64,000 nucleotides of DNA, from NCBI GenBank assembly GCA_021234155.1, contig JAJEKV010000002.1:26899299-26963298 (forward strand). Reading direction: 5' to 3'. Positions 33,465 through 45,800 of this stretch are shown one piece after another. This stretch comes from Isoetes taiwanensis. Its lineage: Eukaryota > Streptophyta > Lycopodiopsida > Isoetales > Isoetaceae. The position numbers and the translations under genes were made by a program. The stretch's first letter is position 1, and the number at the start of each line of letters is the position of its first letter. The notes below the pieces were generated by a model, which saw nothing but the letters and a program-made list of their open reading frames with translations, searched no databases and was not told the DNA's origin.

Positions 33465-34075
33465 TGAAAAAATACTCCTATAGAAGTTATTTAAGTTACA
33501 AGCACAATAGCAATAGAACTTAACAAATTCCCAAGTCTTTATTAAACTCAATATAAGCCTTGTTTTTTAATAAGTAATATTGCAAACTATGAAGGTATTG
33601 TAGCAATATTTCAAATCAATAGTTATCGACCTTGATACAGATCATAACATTAAACTTCAAATGCTCGACTTCAATCCTTGTCTCCTAAATATATGGATCG
33701 CTCTACTGTGCAGGCACTGAATGCCCTTGAATACAAGTTTTTTATCTAGGTCGATCCGGCCGCTATGCCAAACCGACATCCAAGAATTATTTCCCTCCAG
33801 AACTCAGTCCAAATATCCCTACGCACGTCTCCTCTTTCTATTTAAATTGTTCAATGCATGTATTCTTGGAGCATTCCAAATGTATGGTGAACCATAGGAT
33901 AAATTATCCATTAACTATAACCATGTAAATTAGGTTTGATATAACATATGCAGATAAAGGCTTAGCCAAATTATCCTGCATCATTTTTGCACCTCTGTGC
34001 AGTATCTCCATATGTTCATGCAGTGAATTCAATCTCAACCAGAAACCCCAGGTTATAACATGACAATTTCCAACA
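33465..34075 (-). repeat. 3' LTR of copia element 2
   Basis: Direct repeat of 38331-38929 with small indels. It starts TGAAAAAATA and ends TTTCCAACA on the plus strand. Confidence 0.88.
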
Positions 34076-34085
34076 TTTTCCCTTC
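34076..34085 (-). promoter_or_regulatory. polypurine tract of copia element 2
   Basis: On the minus strand GAAGGGAAAA abuts the TGTTGG start of the 3' LTR. Confidence 0.75.
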
Positions 34086-34167
34086 ATGTTATAACCGTGC
34101 ACTGTATCAGCTTCTTCAATTATGTAAACCTTCTTTCTGGTAGTACTTTAGTCAAGATATCAGCTAA

Positions 34168-35021
34168 CTAAACTGAAGTGTTTATGTATATCATTTTAAT
34201 CAATCCTTTCCCAACTGCTTCTCTGATAAAATGCAATTCTAATTCAATGTGTTTTGACCTTCCATGTAGAACAGGATCCTTTGACATTGCTACGCAGCTT
34301 GTGCTATCACAGTGCATTTCAGTAGCACTTGGTTGTTCAAACCCCAGTTCTATTATCAACCTTCTCTCCCATCAATGCAGATGCATATTCAGCCTCTGCA
34401 CTGGACATTGCAAGAATATGAAATAACCTCCCAAGAATATGAAATAACCTGATGTGGACTTTCTCGTGTCTAGATCCCCTCCCTAGTCAGCATCACAATA
34501 GACCTTTAGTTCCAGATTTTTCTGAACAGTATGTAATGCCATCATTCATTGTACCTTTAAGGTATTTTAGAACTCTCTTTGCTGCAGTCTAGTGTTCTTT
34601 ATCTGGATCATGATTGTACCTGCTTAATAAGTTAACAATGTGTGATATATCAGGTTTTGTGCAGTTTGCTACATAAGAGAGACATCCCACCAATGATCTA
34701 TAAGGCGTCATTTTCATTTCTTCCCTTTTATTCTCATCCCCAGGAAACAGCTTCTGTGAAATCTTACAACCTAATACAACAGGAACTTTGCTTGAGTTGT
34801 AGCCCTACATTTTTATTTTTTTTTAGCATTCCTTCAATCTGTCCTCTTTGAGTAAGAGTCAAGGTCTTACTCTTCCTATCCCTATGCACTTCAATTCCCA
34901 AGAACTTTTGTAGCTCACCCAAATCTGGCATCTTAAATCTTTTGTTTAAGATACTTTTGCAGTTTTCCAAAACCCTTGTACCTTTTGCAACCATCATATT
35001 ATCATCGACAATATAGTGCAA
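34168..35021 (-). pseudogene. copia element 2: RT catalytic part and RNase H remnants
   Basis: The segment 35021-34764 carries HYIVDDNMMVAKG, a variant of the YVDD box, and MPDLGELQKFLGIEVHRD. The segment 34359-34168 carries MHCDSTSCVAMSKDPVLHGR and KHIELELHFIREAV, the RNase H end. Between them the sequence is readable only in pieces. No intact enzyme could be made. Confidence 0.75.
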
Positions 35022-35277
35022 TTATGCACCATTCTTCTCCTTCTTGATACTTGTAAGCTACCATCATTTTTAAGGTTAATGAAGCCCTGTTTTCTTAAAT
35101 AAGAGCCCATGCATTTATACCATTCTCTGGGAGACTTTTCAGGCCATAAACAACTCTTTTAAGTTTCCATACCTTATTTTTTTCTTCTCAAATCCTAGAG
35201 GTTGTCTCATAAAGATCTCCTCCTCCAATTTAGCATTCAAAAAAGCCGTATTAACATCCACATGGTGAATTTCTAGA

Positions 35278-36368
35278 TCACAGACATTTGCAATTGACAT
35301 AAGCACTGTTTATCTTAACAAGTGGTGAAAAAGTTTCTTCATAATCCTTACCTCTTCTTTGGAAAAAACCTTGTGCCACAAGTCTGACCTTGTATCTCGG
35401 AGTCTTTCCATCAGGTCCATTTTTTATTTTGAAAATCATATTCTTTCCTTCTAGCAGGTCTACTACATCAAATGTATCATTCCTCCTGAAGGATGCCATT
35501 TCTTCATCCATAGCCTTGAGCCAATGTGTTTTCTCTGGAGTAACTATTGCCTCGTTGTAGCTTTTAGGAGCTTTCACATCTAAATGCGTTAGAATTTCAC
35601 AAATGCTATTTATCTCACCTTCATCAGTTTGGAGTCTTTTGCTTTTGCCATGTTCATCTTGGCCATGCAACTCAGCATCAAAACTTATTTCTCTTTGCAA
35701 TCTTTGCACTTCAGTTGCTCTTTTTCTTCTTGTTTCTTTTTTATCATTTCCTTCATTTTCAGTTGAATTTATCACATTAGGGTCAGAACCTTGTTGTTGC
35801 TGAACCTGCGAGACATTAGTATTATTAGAGTCAGAACCCTGTTGTTGTTGTACCTGTAAGGTATTAGTATTATCTGAGAAATCTTCCAGATCATTCTCAT
35901 CTTCTTCAACATTGAAATTATTAGTGTCATTCACTGCAGTAGCAGAATACCGGGTGTTTCCAGCTTTGTTACACTCAACAACTTCACCATTTGTATTGAC
36001 CTTGGAAGAACCTTGTAAAATTGTTCCTCATCAAAAGTAATATCTCTGCTGATTACAACTCTTCTTTTACTTGGATCAAACAATCTATAAGCCTTTAATT
36101 CATTATCATATCCTACTAAATAGGTTAGTAGTGCCTTGCCATCTAATTTATTTCTCAATTCTTCTGGAATATGTGCGAAGTCTAAGCAACCATAAGCCCT
36201 CAAGTTTTCATATGATGGAATTTTGCCCGACCATAGCATCTCTGGTATAATACCATTTATGCTTATTGAAGGTAACTTGTTCTGCACCAACACAGCTATC
36301 TTCGCAGCTTCTTCCCAAAGAAAGTTTGGCAGACCAAAGAATTTGAGCATACTTCTTACCGCATTCAA
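35278..36368 (-). pseudogene. copia element 2: integrase end, linker and RT start
   Basis: 36368-35931 encodes FGLPNFLWEEAAKIAVLVQN, GCLDFAHIPEELRNKLDGKA and SRDITFDEEQF, the integrase C-terminal region. 35934-35278 holds a polar linker with a QQQQGSD-type repeat and the RT entry KTHWLKAMDEEMASF through ARLVAQG-like sequence. The equivalent of the integrase glutamate region lies just upstream of 36368, in a broken frame. Confidence 0.75.
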
Positions 36369-36440
36369 TATTGTCCTATTCTTACGTTCAACAATTCCAT
36401 TCTGTTGAGATGAATATCTACATGTGAGCTGTCTCTTAAT

Positions 36441-36761
36441 TCATCTACTTTTACAATATTGCTTGAATTCATAAGAGAGGAACTCACCTCCTCTATCAGA
36501 ACGTAGATATTTGATCTTCTTCCATGTTTCAGTTTCCACTTCCTTCACAAATAGTTTGAATGCTTCAAAAGCAGCATCCTTCGTTCTCAAACAATAGACC
36601 TTTGTGATTCTGCTGAAATCATCAATCATTGTCATAGAGTATCTTTTTCCCGAGAGACTTGTGACATTTATTGGTCCACAAAGATATGTGTGTACCAGAT
36701 TCAAGATCCCTTTTGCTCTTTTAAGAGATTTACGGAAAGATAGCCTGTTGTGTTTACCCAA
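36441..36761 (-). pseudogene. copia element 2: integrase core, first Asp changed
   Basis: The core reads HTYLCGPINV where the family has HTDLCGP, so the first DDE aspartate is replaced by tyrosine. The second catalytic site, LRSDRGGEFLS, is intact. The segment starts after the zinc region (KHNRLSFRK) and stops at 36441. Confidence 0.75.
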
Positions 36762-37101
36762 AATGCAGCCAACACATTTAAATTCTTCAACCCTGTTTAC
36801 AGTTGTGTATCAGACCCCCTTTAGCAAGTAATTCAACTGTCTTTGCATTGGCATGGCACAACCTTTCATGCCAGATCTTAATTGCAGAAGAACCAACGTG
36901 ATTAATACTAGGTATGAAATGATCTTTATGCAAACCAAACAAATTGCCAAATCTTTTTCCCAAAGATTTGATTTTATTATATTAAAATACCTTACAATGC
37001 AATTTTTCAAAGAGCACATTGTAGCCAAGGTCTACAAGTTGAGATACTGATATTAAATTTCTGACCAATCCTGGTACACAAACGACATTTTCTAACTGAA
37101 C

Positions 37102-37302
37102 TTATTTTCCTTCTAAATCGAACAACTCCAGCATGCCAATGTCTTTAACTTCTGGGAGATCTCCATTGCCAACTTGTATCTGTCCTCCTCTATTTCCTTT
37201 GCATGCCTTGAGTAGATTTGGTGCTGCTGTCACTGTCCTTTCAGCTCCAGAATTTAATATCATGAAACTCTGGTCATTTTTATCTTTATTCAAAGCAAAC
37301 AA
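37102..37302 (-). pseudogene. copia element 2: protease, active-site Asp changed
   Basis: The sequence FMILNSGAERTVTA has Asn in place of the catalytic Asp of the (L/I)LDSGA motif. Downstream LLKACKGNRGGQIQVGNGD matches the protease flap region of element 1. The frame ends in a stop at 37102. Confidence 0.75.
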
Positions 37303-37489
37303 TTCAGGAACACTTACCTCAGTATCTTCATCTTGCTCATCTTCTCCAGTTCAAGCATCTTGGGTAAGATTTACAACTAGATTTCTTGTACTTTCCCTTT
37401 CTCTATTAGCAGATCCCCCTTGATTCCAGCCACCCTTACCTTTATATTTTTCCTTGAGCTGTCCTCCAGGGCTGAAACAATTTACAACC

Positions 37490-38305
37490 AAGTGGCCTTT
37501 ACCTTCACAGTTAAAACAAACAATCTTGTTCCCTTGATCCGGACAGTCTGACTTGAGATGTCCAAAGTTGTTACAATCATAGCATGGTCTTACCTTCCTT
37601 TTGACAGTAGGATTTTTCTTACTCTTGTACTTTACAGCAAATAGAACTTTGGAGGCTTCATCCTGTTCTTACCATCTAAATTGCATGATCCTTGGATTTT
37701 GCCACATTCCTTAGTAAGGTTGTCAACTGAGTATTGTGAGAAACTACCCTTGATATGGCCAAAAGCTGACATTGATCATTCAAGACCACCCTTGCTCCTT
37801 CTAAATCTAATTTCTCAAAGAACTCGATTATATTATTTTTGTCATGAAGTTTTAGTTTCCTCAGCTGTTTTTCCAAGACATCTATTTGAGACGAAGTTTT
37901 TGCTTCATAATTCCTTATCATATACAGCCACATCTCTCTAGGACTCATATCTCTAAGTTTGAGCTTGATAGATGTCCCTACCTTGTAAGTGATAATTGCT
38001 TGGCCTCCATTATCTTCAACTCTAAGACTTGATCCTGCCACAGTTGTAGCAGCAGCTCCACTTGAGCCAGCTCCTCGACCTCTTGTGGAGCCTTCTTCTT
38101 TTAAACTTGATTCAATTTCCCCTGCATTAGATATGCCTGCATTCACAATAATATCAGGGCACCTGACAGTATTTGTATCAATAAGATACCAAAGGTTTTC
38201 AAACTTCAAGACCTGTTTGATGCCTTGTTTGCATATTTGAAAACCACCTTCTCCTTTAAACACTTCTATAGAGTTTAACATGTTAGCTCCAAATATAGTA
38301 GACAT
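37490..38305 (-). pseudogene. copia element 2: gag and zinc knuckles
   Basis: The ATG at 38305 lies just after the primer-binding site and opens MSTIFGANMLNSIEVFKGEG, the same start as element 1 gag. The frame is open to 37676; two zinc knuckles follow in a broken frame (CYDCNNFGHLKSDC near 37590-37550 and CFNCEGKGHLVVNC near 37520-37480). It would have formed the particle shell and bound RNA. Confidence 0.75.
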
Positions 38306-38313
38306 GCTTAATC

Positions 38314-38330
38314 CTGTGCTCTGATAACAA
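38314..38330 (-). promoter_or_regulatory. primer-binding site of copia element 2
   Basis: On the minus strand TTGTTATCAGAGCAC directly follows the 5' LTR. It differs from the canonical TGGTATCAGAGC only at the LTR-proximal bases, so initiator tRNA-Met remains the likely primer. Confidence 0.75.
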
Positions 38331-38929
38331 CGAAAAAATAATCCTATAGAAGTATTTAAGTTACAAGCACAATAGCAATAGAACTTAACAAATTCCCAAG
38401 TCTCAATTAAACTCAATCAAGATCTTGTTTTTTAATAAGTAATATTGCAAACTATGAAGGTACTATAACAATATTTCAAATCAATAGTTATCGACCTTGA
38501 TATAGATCATACCATTAAACTTCGAATGCTTGACTTCAATCCTTGTCTTCTAAATATATGGATCGCTCTACTGTGCAGCCACTGAACGCCCTTGAATACA
38601 AGTTGTTTTTTATCTAGGTCGATCCGACCGCTATGCCGAACCGACATCCAAGAATTCTTTCCCTCCAGAACTCGGTCCAAATATCCCTTCTATTTAAATT
38701 GTTCGATGCTTGTATTCCTTGGAACATTCCAAATGTATGGTGAACCATAGGATAAATTATCCATAAACTATAACCATGTAAACTAGATTCAATATAACAT
38801 ATGCAGATAAAGGCTTAGCCAATTTATTCTGCATCATGTTTGCACCTCTATGCAGTATCTCCATATGTCCATGCAGTGAATTCAAAGCTCAATCAGAAAC
38901 CCCAACTTATAACATGACAATTCCCAACA
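38331..38929 (-). repeat. 5' LTR of copia element 2
   Basis: Direct repeat of 33465-34075. On the plus strand it runs from CGAAAAAATA to TTCCCAACA, with GTTTC flanking outside. Confidence 0.88.
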
Positions 38930-38934
38930 GTTTC

Positions 38935-39726
38935 AAGAACGAAACTTACCCTTATGGACATCAATTTACCAACAATTCCAACTTCTGCGTATGCATCGAC
39001 AAGCTTTAAAAATGTTGAAAGTATATGTCTTTTCTTATATTAACAGCTCCACGGCCAAGGGTGTTGTACCAAAGCGATCATTAATACTCGAAATATTGAA
39101 TATTTCATGCACCGATGCCAACTCAGATAGGTTTCTAAATTGCCCAAGTGTAATCAGCAGCTCCTCTTCATTGGAATTAACTAGAATAAAACCCTCCTAG
39201 TTTTTTTTAGCCTTAGAATGATCAAAGCAAGAATATAGTTAAAAACGCGAGCATAAGTTACTAATAATTCATCATGATGTTCCCTAAACTTTATGCTCAT
39301 CTCATGCAAGAATATGGCATAATTTCTCTTTAGCAAAAGCTCTCTAGAAGTTGTCTCCAACATGCCTATGATATAAGCATCTGCATTGCTTCCTGAACCA
39401 CGTCTAAAGCTAAAATGTCTAGATGGACCCTACAGCTCTGTTGCAGAGCAAAAGTTGCAGCCATCGAATTGGCAGGGAAAGTGCATGATCAGCCTAAATT
39501 TTGCAGATCATTCTTAGATTACACTCGTTTATTCTTTGCTAAGGCACATACACTTCAAGATCCCACCCCCCTTCAAGATCCCACCCCCTTTTCTGCTCCT
39601 CTAGGTTTGAAGTCCTTACCCAAGCCTATTACTCGGTTGAGTGACTTGGTGAACTCAGTTGGATCCTCAATCATTACCAGAATGGTACAAAATATATAAT
39701 TTTTCATCAAACCTATTATTGCTAAG
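38935..39726. other. no gene recognised
   Basis: Short frames only; a direct repeat CAAGATCCCACCCCCCTT occurs twice near 39557-39591. Nothing else. Confidence 0.4.
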
Positions 39727-39890
39727 GGCTTTTTCCTCCAAAACACTTCGAGGCAGCGATCTTTTAATCCCGAACAATAATAATTCTGTTATGCTATTTG
39801 TTTCTCTACATATGTCTCTTTGGTCTCTTTGGACCAGGAAAAAAAAAAAAAATCAATTCTATTCTATCCTATTCTATTTTTACAATCTAG
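39727..39890 (+). mobile_element. LINE/SINE-type 3' tail
   Basis: TTTTTCCTCCAAAACACTTC, GAGGCAGCGATC and TTTTAATCCCG are followed by a GTCTCTTTGGACC segment, an A-run (39840-39852) and a (TTCTATTC)n ending. The order is the same as in the tails at 1254-1372 and 62926-63045. No coding sequence precedes it. Confidence 0.55.
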
Positions 39891-42800
39891 TGACGAGACA
39901 AACATCATGCCTTGATGCATGCATCTATAATCAGAGGGAGAATCGGCTCCATGCCCCCTCGCTCAATTCGCCGAAATCCTTTTTACCTATATCTCTCAAA
40001 TGGCCCCAATTATCCTCAGATTTATTCTCCAGTGTCTTCAAGGTATGATTCAAGGATCCCACATGAAAATTAGAATCATCAGGCCAGAGGTCCAGTGAGA
40101 AGTGGCCCAAGGCACCTATACCATGGTCGTGCATGAGAGCACCTGCGATTACCGACCTACAAATGCTCACCCTCCATACGCACTTTGCTAGCTTCTAGAC
40201 GAGGGACCATGGTCTTATTCTCGATCCATCTTATCATGTATAATGGTTAAAGCGCGCTCGAGAGATCTATGAGACAAAGCTCTCCAGACCAAGAAGGCCC
40301 TCGCATGAAATCTGGGCAGCCATATGCGATTTTCTCTCTACCGCAAGTACCCTTCTTTCATTTGGATCTCTGGTCTTAGCAAGCTTTTCCTTTATGACAA
40401 TACAGTGTTACACTTAGAAAGTGCTATCCTCTTTAGCTATTGCTACCTCCGAATGATTCTCTTCCAAAGCATTTAAAGGACGCAAGGAGAGATATGCTTG
40501 CCTCGCCATCTCTCAGAACGATAATATCTACTTCTTGGTGTATATCCTTCTTAGTCAAGACTGAAGGTAGCCTCTTAACATTTTGTTCAAGCACCCCTCG
40601 CCGTAATTTTCGAAATGGTGTGGCATCGCCTCGCCGCTTTCATCTATGAACATAGATAGCACAACATTCCCACCAAAGTATGAGACCTTGGTTTCTTAGA
40701 CCCAAGATTTCCGCGTTCACAATTCTGCGGGGTCGCCATTGAAGAGCTTCTTCCACTTGTAAAAAGTGGAAATGGGTATGCCATAGGCTTTATGCCATGC
40801 TTTCACGCACACCGCTTGTTATTCAACATCGTTCGCGGACTACACCATTTTCGTGAGCAAAGATCTAGCATGTTATATGCAAAGGTTGTGCGCCCCGAGG
40901 ACTTCATGTTCCAAAGAAAAGGTTCTCATGCAAGTTATCTCCTTGATGTAAAATTTGCACAAAGATCGCTTCATGCAAAGATGTTGATGACCCGAAGTCT
41001 AGAATAGCCTCAAAGACTAGTTTTTTCTTTCACATTTGGTCCGTGGTTGGACGTGTCCCGGGTCTCCGATTGACCATGCGGAAGGTCTCTTTTTGGTGAT
41101 GCCAATTTCGGGTCTAATGGAGTAAGGTTCATTCTCCACATCCTTCTCCTTCACCGCAACCACCAGAGTAGAAACTGGAATGTTATCAACGAGCACGAAG
41201 GCTATGGGGCCATCTCACAAGGTCATGCAGCTTGGGGCATTTCTCGCATTGTGCTTGGCAAAAGCGATAGAGACCTTTTTCGCATTGGAAATATGCTCAT
41301 GATAGTAGCAAAATATCGAGCCTTCCCCTAACTTCACGCCGCCTACAACATGGTTTGATCGGCAAAACGATAACACCATAGCCGTAAGCCATGTGGCAAA
41401 GATTCATGCATGAGTGTGCATGCCTTCTCAACTAACTCATCTCTAGAAAGCCCTTGCACATGATTCGCCTCATTAGTGGCCAATCCCTCGCTGCCTCCGC
41501 CCCCGCCAGCTTTATGCGCGACCGTCCCCGTGGGTGCAAGCTTCCTCCTCTCTCACAAGTTGACCAAAGAATGTCCTTCTTGTACCACAACACAAAAGTC
41601 CCTACAATTTCACCAATTGTTTCTATTTCCAGCTCGTGGAATTGGTAGCGTAAATCGTCCATCCAAAACATTCACAATTGAAACAACCACCATACCCTCC
41701 GACAATTGAATTGTGATGGCGCCGAAATTGTGGACTCTTCCCTCTCGCCACCTTTTTCCCCAAAGACATATAGCGGAATTACATCCGCCATCCCGCAAAC
41801 AAGAGGTCGTGGAATATCGCGTCCGCGATCTTCGTGAAGCAAAAAGAACCGATCATAAAGTTCTACTAGAAAACGACAACCGAGAGATTAAAAATGTTTA
41901 GGACTTTCGCCACCGCTGATCTTATCGAAAGCATTGGCAAGAACGCTGGCCGCTTTTTGCAAGCATTCACACTAGTCGCTTAGATAAGAACTCATGTGCA
42001 AAGCACATGTCGAGGTTAGCAAGTGGTTTCAACTCCTAGTTATCGATAGCTGGGAGTTCTTTAGTAAATAGCAAGTGTAGATGGTTGAAGATATCGCGAT
42101 ATCGTCGAGCACAATAGTTAAACGATTGACTTCCAGACTAAAGCATTACTCATACCTCACAGAAATGGTAAGCCAACGGTACTTGTAGCGAAGGACCCGG
42201 CCGTCAGCAGCAGTGTCATAAAAAAAAGGTTTTGTATCATCCACATGGAGAAAGAAAGCATATACTTGAAACACGTGAACATTGTATAATAAACACACCA
42301 GAGTGCACAAGTTTGCTTAGAACATCTATTTTTACATATTCTAATCCAAAGTATCAGCAGGTATCTTATCAATCCATACAATACATAGCGATGTTAGTGT
42401 AGAATCAATTGAATGCCGAGAACCCTATAAGGAAACAGTCTTTAAGGACGATTTAGTTATTATTGATCATGAACTAACAGCAGAGACTCGGAGATTGTAG
42501 TTATCATTGAAATTCACTGCAACATGAACTTTGAGTTCACTTCACTGAGAGATATGCATCAGAATAGGCCTTTACCTCGCCCAAACCCTAAATTCGATGC
42601 AAGTGGAAGAAATCCAAATGTATAGTGGCGCAAAGGTAAGCGATTATCAACGCCCCGCCGGGCCTTTTCAATGGATGCGCCTTCAAGAAGAAATCCTTCA
42701 GAGAACTTGGCACAGCTCACGCGCAGCTCGAGCGTCTCCAAGATCTTCCAAAACAATCAAATTTGAATTAGCTTTTCCCGCTTTCACTTGAAATGTTTGT

Positions 42801-45800
42801 TATCGAATTCAAATTTTACCGCCACCGCCCATCCAGAATCCAGCTTTTTGTAGCCTTTATGGCTGCATAATGTGTCAGGTCCATTTAATGAATTGACAAT
42901 ACGGGAGGAAATTGAACGCGGACCTCCAAGTCGATGAATACCTTTTGTACGGATTACTTGCTTTTTCGGATGGGTATATTTGCACGAACGCATTTATGGC
43001 CGCGAATAAATAGGGACACCGCAGTAATTAATACGTCCGGCTGTAATTAATGCTACCGACGCACGGGCGCCATTATGGGCACGAATTTCACGCATTCCAT
43101 TATGCCCGGCGGGTAATTAAAGTCCGCGTCGCTGCCTCTATAAATTCAAAATCATCAATCTCTAAACATCTTTTCAGTTTTCTACGACCACGATTTCTTC
43201 AGCCAGCGCTTCGAAGTTTGCGCCTTCCTAACCTCCCCAAAACGACAGAATTTTCAGATACAAAATGCCCAGCATCCCATGGCACCTAAGGACTCCCTCG
43301 AGAAGGTAATTTCTAACATTTCAGCTCAAGGATTTGATTATTATAGTTGCTCAAAGAAGATCGCGGCCAGGTCTTGCCGAAAGCATAGGTTTTCTTCTTG
43401 CCTTGCATTGCTACTATCCCAACAACGCGACCGCTGATGTTCATGAGTAGTAGTATAGTAGCTTCACTAGGATCGCGACCGCGATGTTCATGAGCAAAGC
43501 GGTATTGTTCTTGCCCTCGCTTAGTCATATACACAAACATCGCTGCCGCTATAGTGTGGAGTGCTATTTTAGTTGCTTGGAAGGATCGCGGGCGGCTGCT
43601 TCTCTTGAGTAGTTTATACTTTTCGCTGCACAACATTATGCAAAATTATCGTGCACTCACCACAAGCTTTTGTTTACAAAGACTTGCTCGTTTCGGACCG
43701 ATGTCGAACCCATCCGTATTATAACCCCTTCTAATGAAAGGAAATGGTGTATAGAGATTGCACAAGCAATACCACACATTAAAGGTGACCGCAGAAAAGG
43801 ACTCCGCGGCTTGTTCCTCGCGACCGGAAAGAAACCCGAGGACGCTGGAACAAGTTGGCATAGTGGTGGCAATGTGGGAAGGCACGAAGAACAATGTGCA
43901 AGATGCTATCATATGCAAAGATCGAGGACACACACGCATTGCGCCTCCTTGAGTACATTCTCAAATGGCACAATTATGATCCGCCTTTGATGACAAATGT
44001 AAGAAAAAATGAACAAGCCACCACATGTGGAAAAACGCCCCAACATCAGCCTAATGGTTATGGTCGGGTGTTGCCATCCTATGAATCTCTTTGTCGAATA
44101 AAGGGAAACAGAGACATCTTGGTAGGGTTCTCGCCTGCAAAAATGGTTTGTCCACGACAAGAAGCCTCCGAAGTTGTGCTTTGAAAGCGCCGACGAAAAA
44201 TGCCCTCTCGCGGATGGACACCAATTGGCTAAGGGCCGTGGCCAAGAAAAAAGTGTAAAGCCAATTGTTGTTTTGGGAGAGCCTTCAAAGATCAAAAACA
44301 GCTTGTTGAAGAACCACTATCCACTTATAAATCCCTCCCAGATTATTAACCCTACTATTCCTCTTGCTTTAAAGGCCCCAGATAGCACTACATCTGGTGG
44401 ATTTATTCCAAAAAAAATTACTCCTTTCAAAATTAACCTTAGAATGCTGAACAATGACGATAGTCCGCAGCCCTAAGCCAGCTTCAAACCCTCCTTCGCT
44501 ACTTTAAGCCTCCTCTAGACTAGCATTGCCATGGCCACACGCACCGCCATTCCAAAGGAGTTAAAGTTCAATCCTAAGAGGAAAGGAAGATGGCAGAGCA
44601 AACCACTCAAAAGCTGGAACAGTTTAAACGGTTTTACCCCTTAGGGGTGAATTGGTTTACCAAGATTTCTATTTTTGATTGTGAACCTGCACCGGCAAAC
44701 CTGACACACCGAATGCGATCAAATGACCATGTTCAAACTCCGGGTCAAAAGCTTCAAGACATACCCAACAGGGTCCTCACACCGGCGACGTCGTGCATTT
44801 GACCCTATTACCGTGTAACCGATTCTCTATCTTTTGAACACTCGCTTAGATTTGACTTGATGGTTGTCTATTTTTAGGAGGAGGGTGACGGGAGCAATCC
44901 GCAGGATTTAAAGGGCAAGAGATTTTACATTATTTCGCAACCACAAGATTTGCGCCAAGACAACTCCTTTGTTCTATTGCCGGCAAACCGGAGCAAAGAA
45001 CTAGAATTTGCTAAAGTATATGCTAGAAGAAGATCGAGAGGCCGAATGGAAATCTCACCGACAAGGAATATATAGAGTTGAGTATTCAATGCAACGGCAA
45101 TTGCAAACACCGCCTACGTAAAGCCACCGATTGAAAAAAACGCAAACAACTTCGGCTATCGCCACAAGGCTTATGGCTGTCCTCCACAAGGACCGATAGG
45201 AACGGCTACGACTTCTCGCTTTGGAAGGTATTTATTCACTTTCTTCGCCAACGCCGCGACCGCTGATCTTAATGACCTTTGCTTCAAGCAGGATTTTCAT
45301 GAAATTGCAACGCACCACATTGAAAGTGCAGAACTTAAAGATGAAAAACAATTCATCTTTATGGATGAGAAGGTTTTCAAGAAGCTAATGGAAGTTGCCG
45401 GACCAGTGGAACAACCGTAATCTCAAATGACGACCATGGTGAGTTTTCGACAAACCATCGAAAGAGTTCTTTAACAAGACCCGCTCCGCTGCTTACGAGG
45501 TATGTCGAATGCAAGAGGTGTCACAAACCGATGAGATTATAGAAGGCAAGACGATTTGAAGGTGCAAATGTGGTATAGCGGGAGATTTGATTGCAAACAA
45601 CGGGCAACCGACATCGTAACCCTCACTTTATGAGGCGCCGAAATTTTATCTTATGCCACAAATTTGCCGCAAAAAGGATTTCGATAGTCGGGAGGAATTG
45701 CTTCGTGCTTTTCCCGATTTGATCGAACAGAGAATACCGGATATATCGATAACCGATACAGTACGGAAGGCTAACTATAACAAGGATCATACACTAGGTA

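Larger units (their letters stand above)
33465..38929 (-). mobile_element. Ty1/copia retrotransposon 2, full length but decayed
   Basis: The element is flanked by the 5-bp target duplication GTTTC (33460-33464 and 38930-38934). LTRs are 33465-34075 (611 bp, 3' LTR in the element's sense) and 38331-38929 (599 bp, 5' LTR). Sense LTRs begin TGTTGGAA/TGTTGGGA; the sense end is TTTTTTCA in one and TTTTTTCG in the other. Gag, protease, integrase, RT and RNase H are recognisable in order on the minus strand, but every segment is broken by frameshifts or stops and several catalytic residues are changed. It is older than copia element 1 and only distantly similar to it. Confidence 0.88.
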
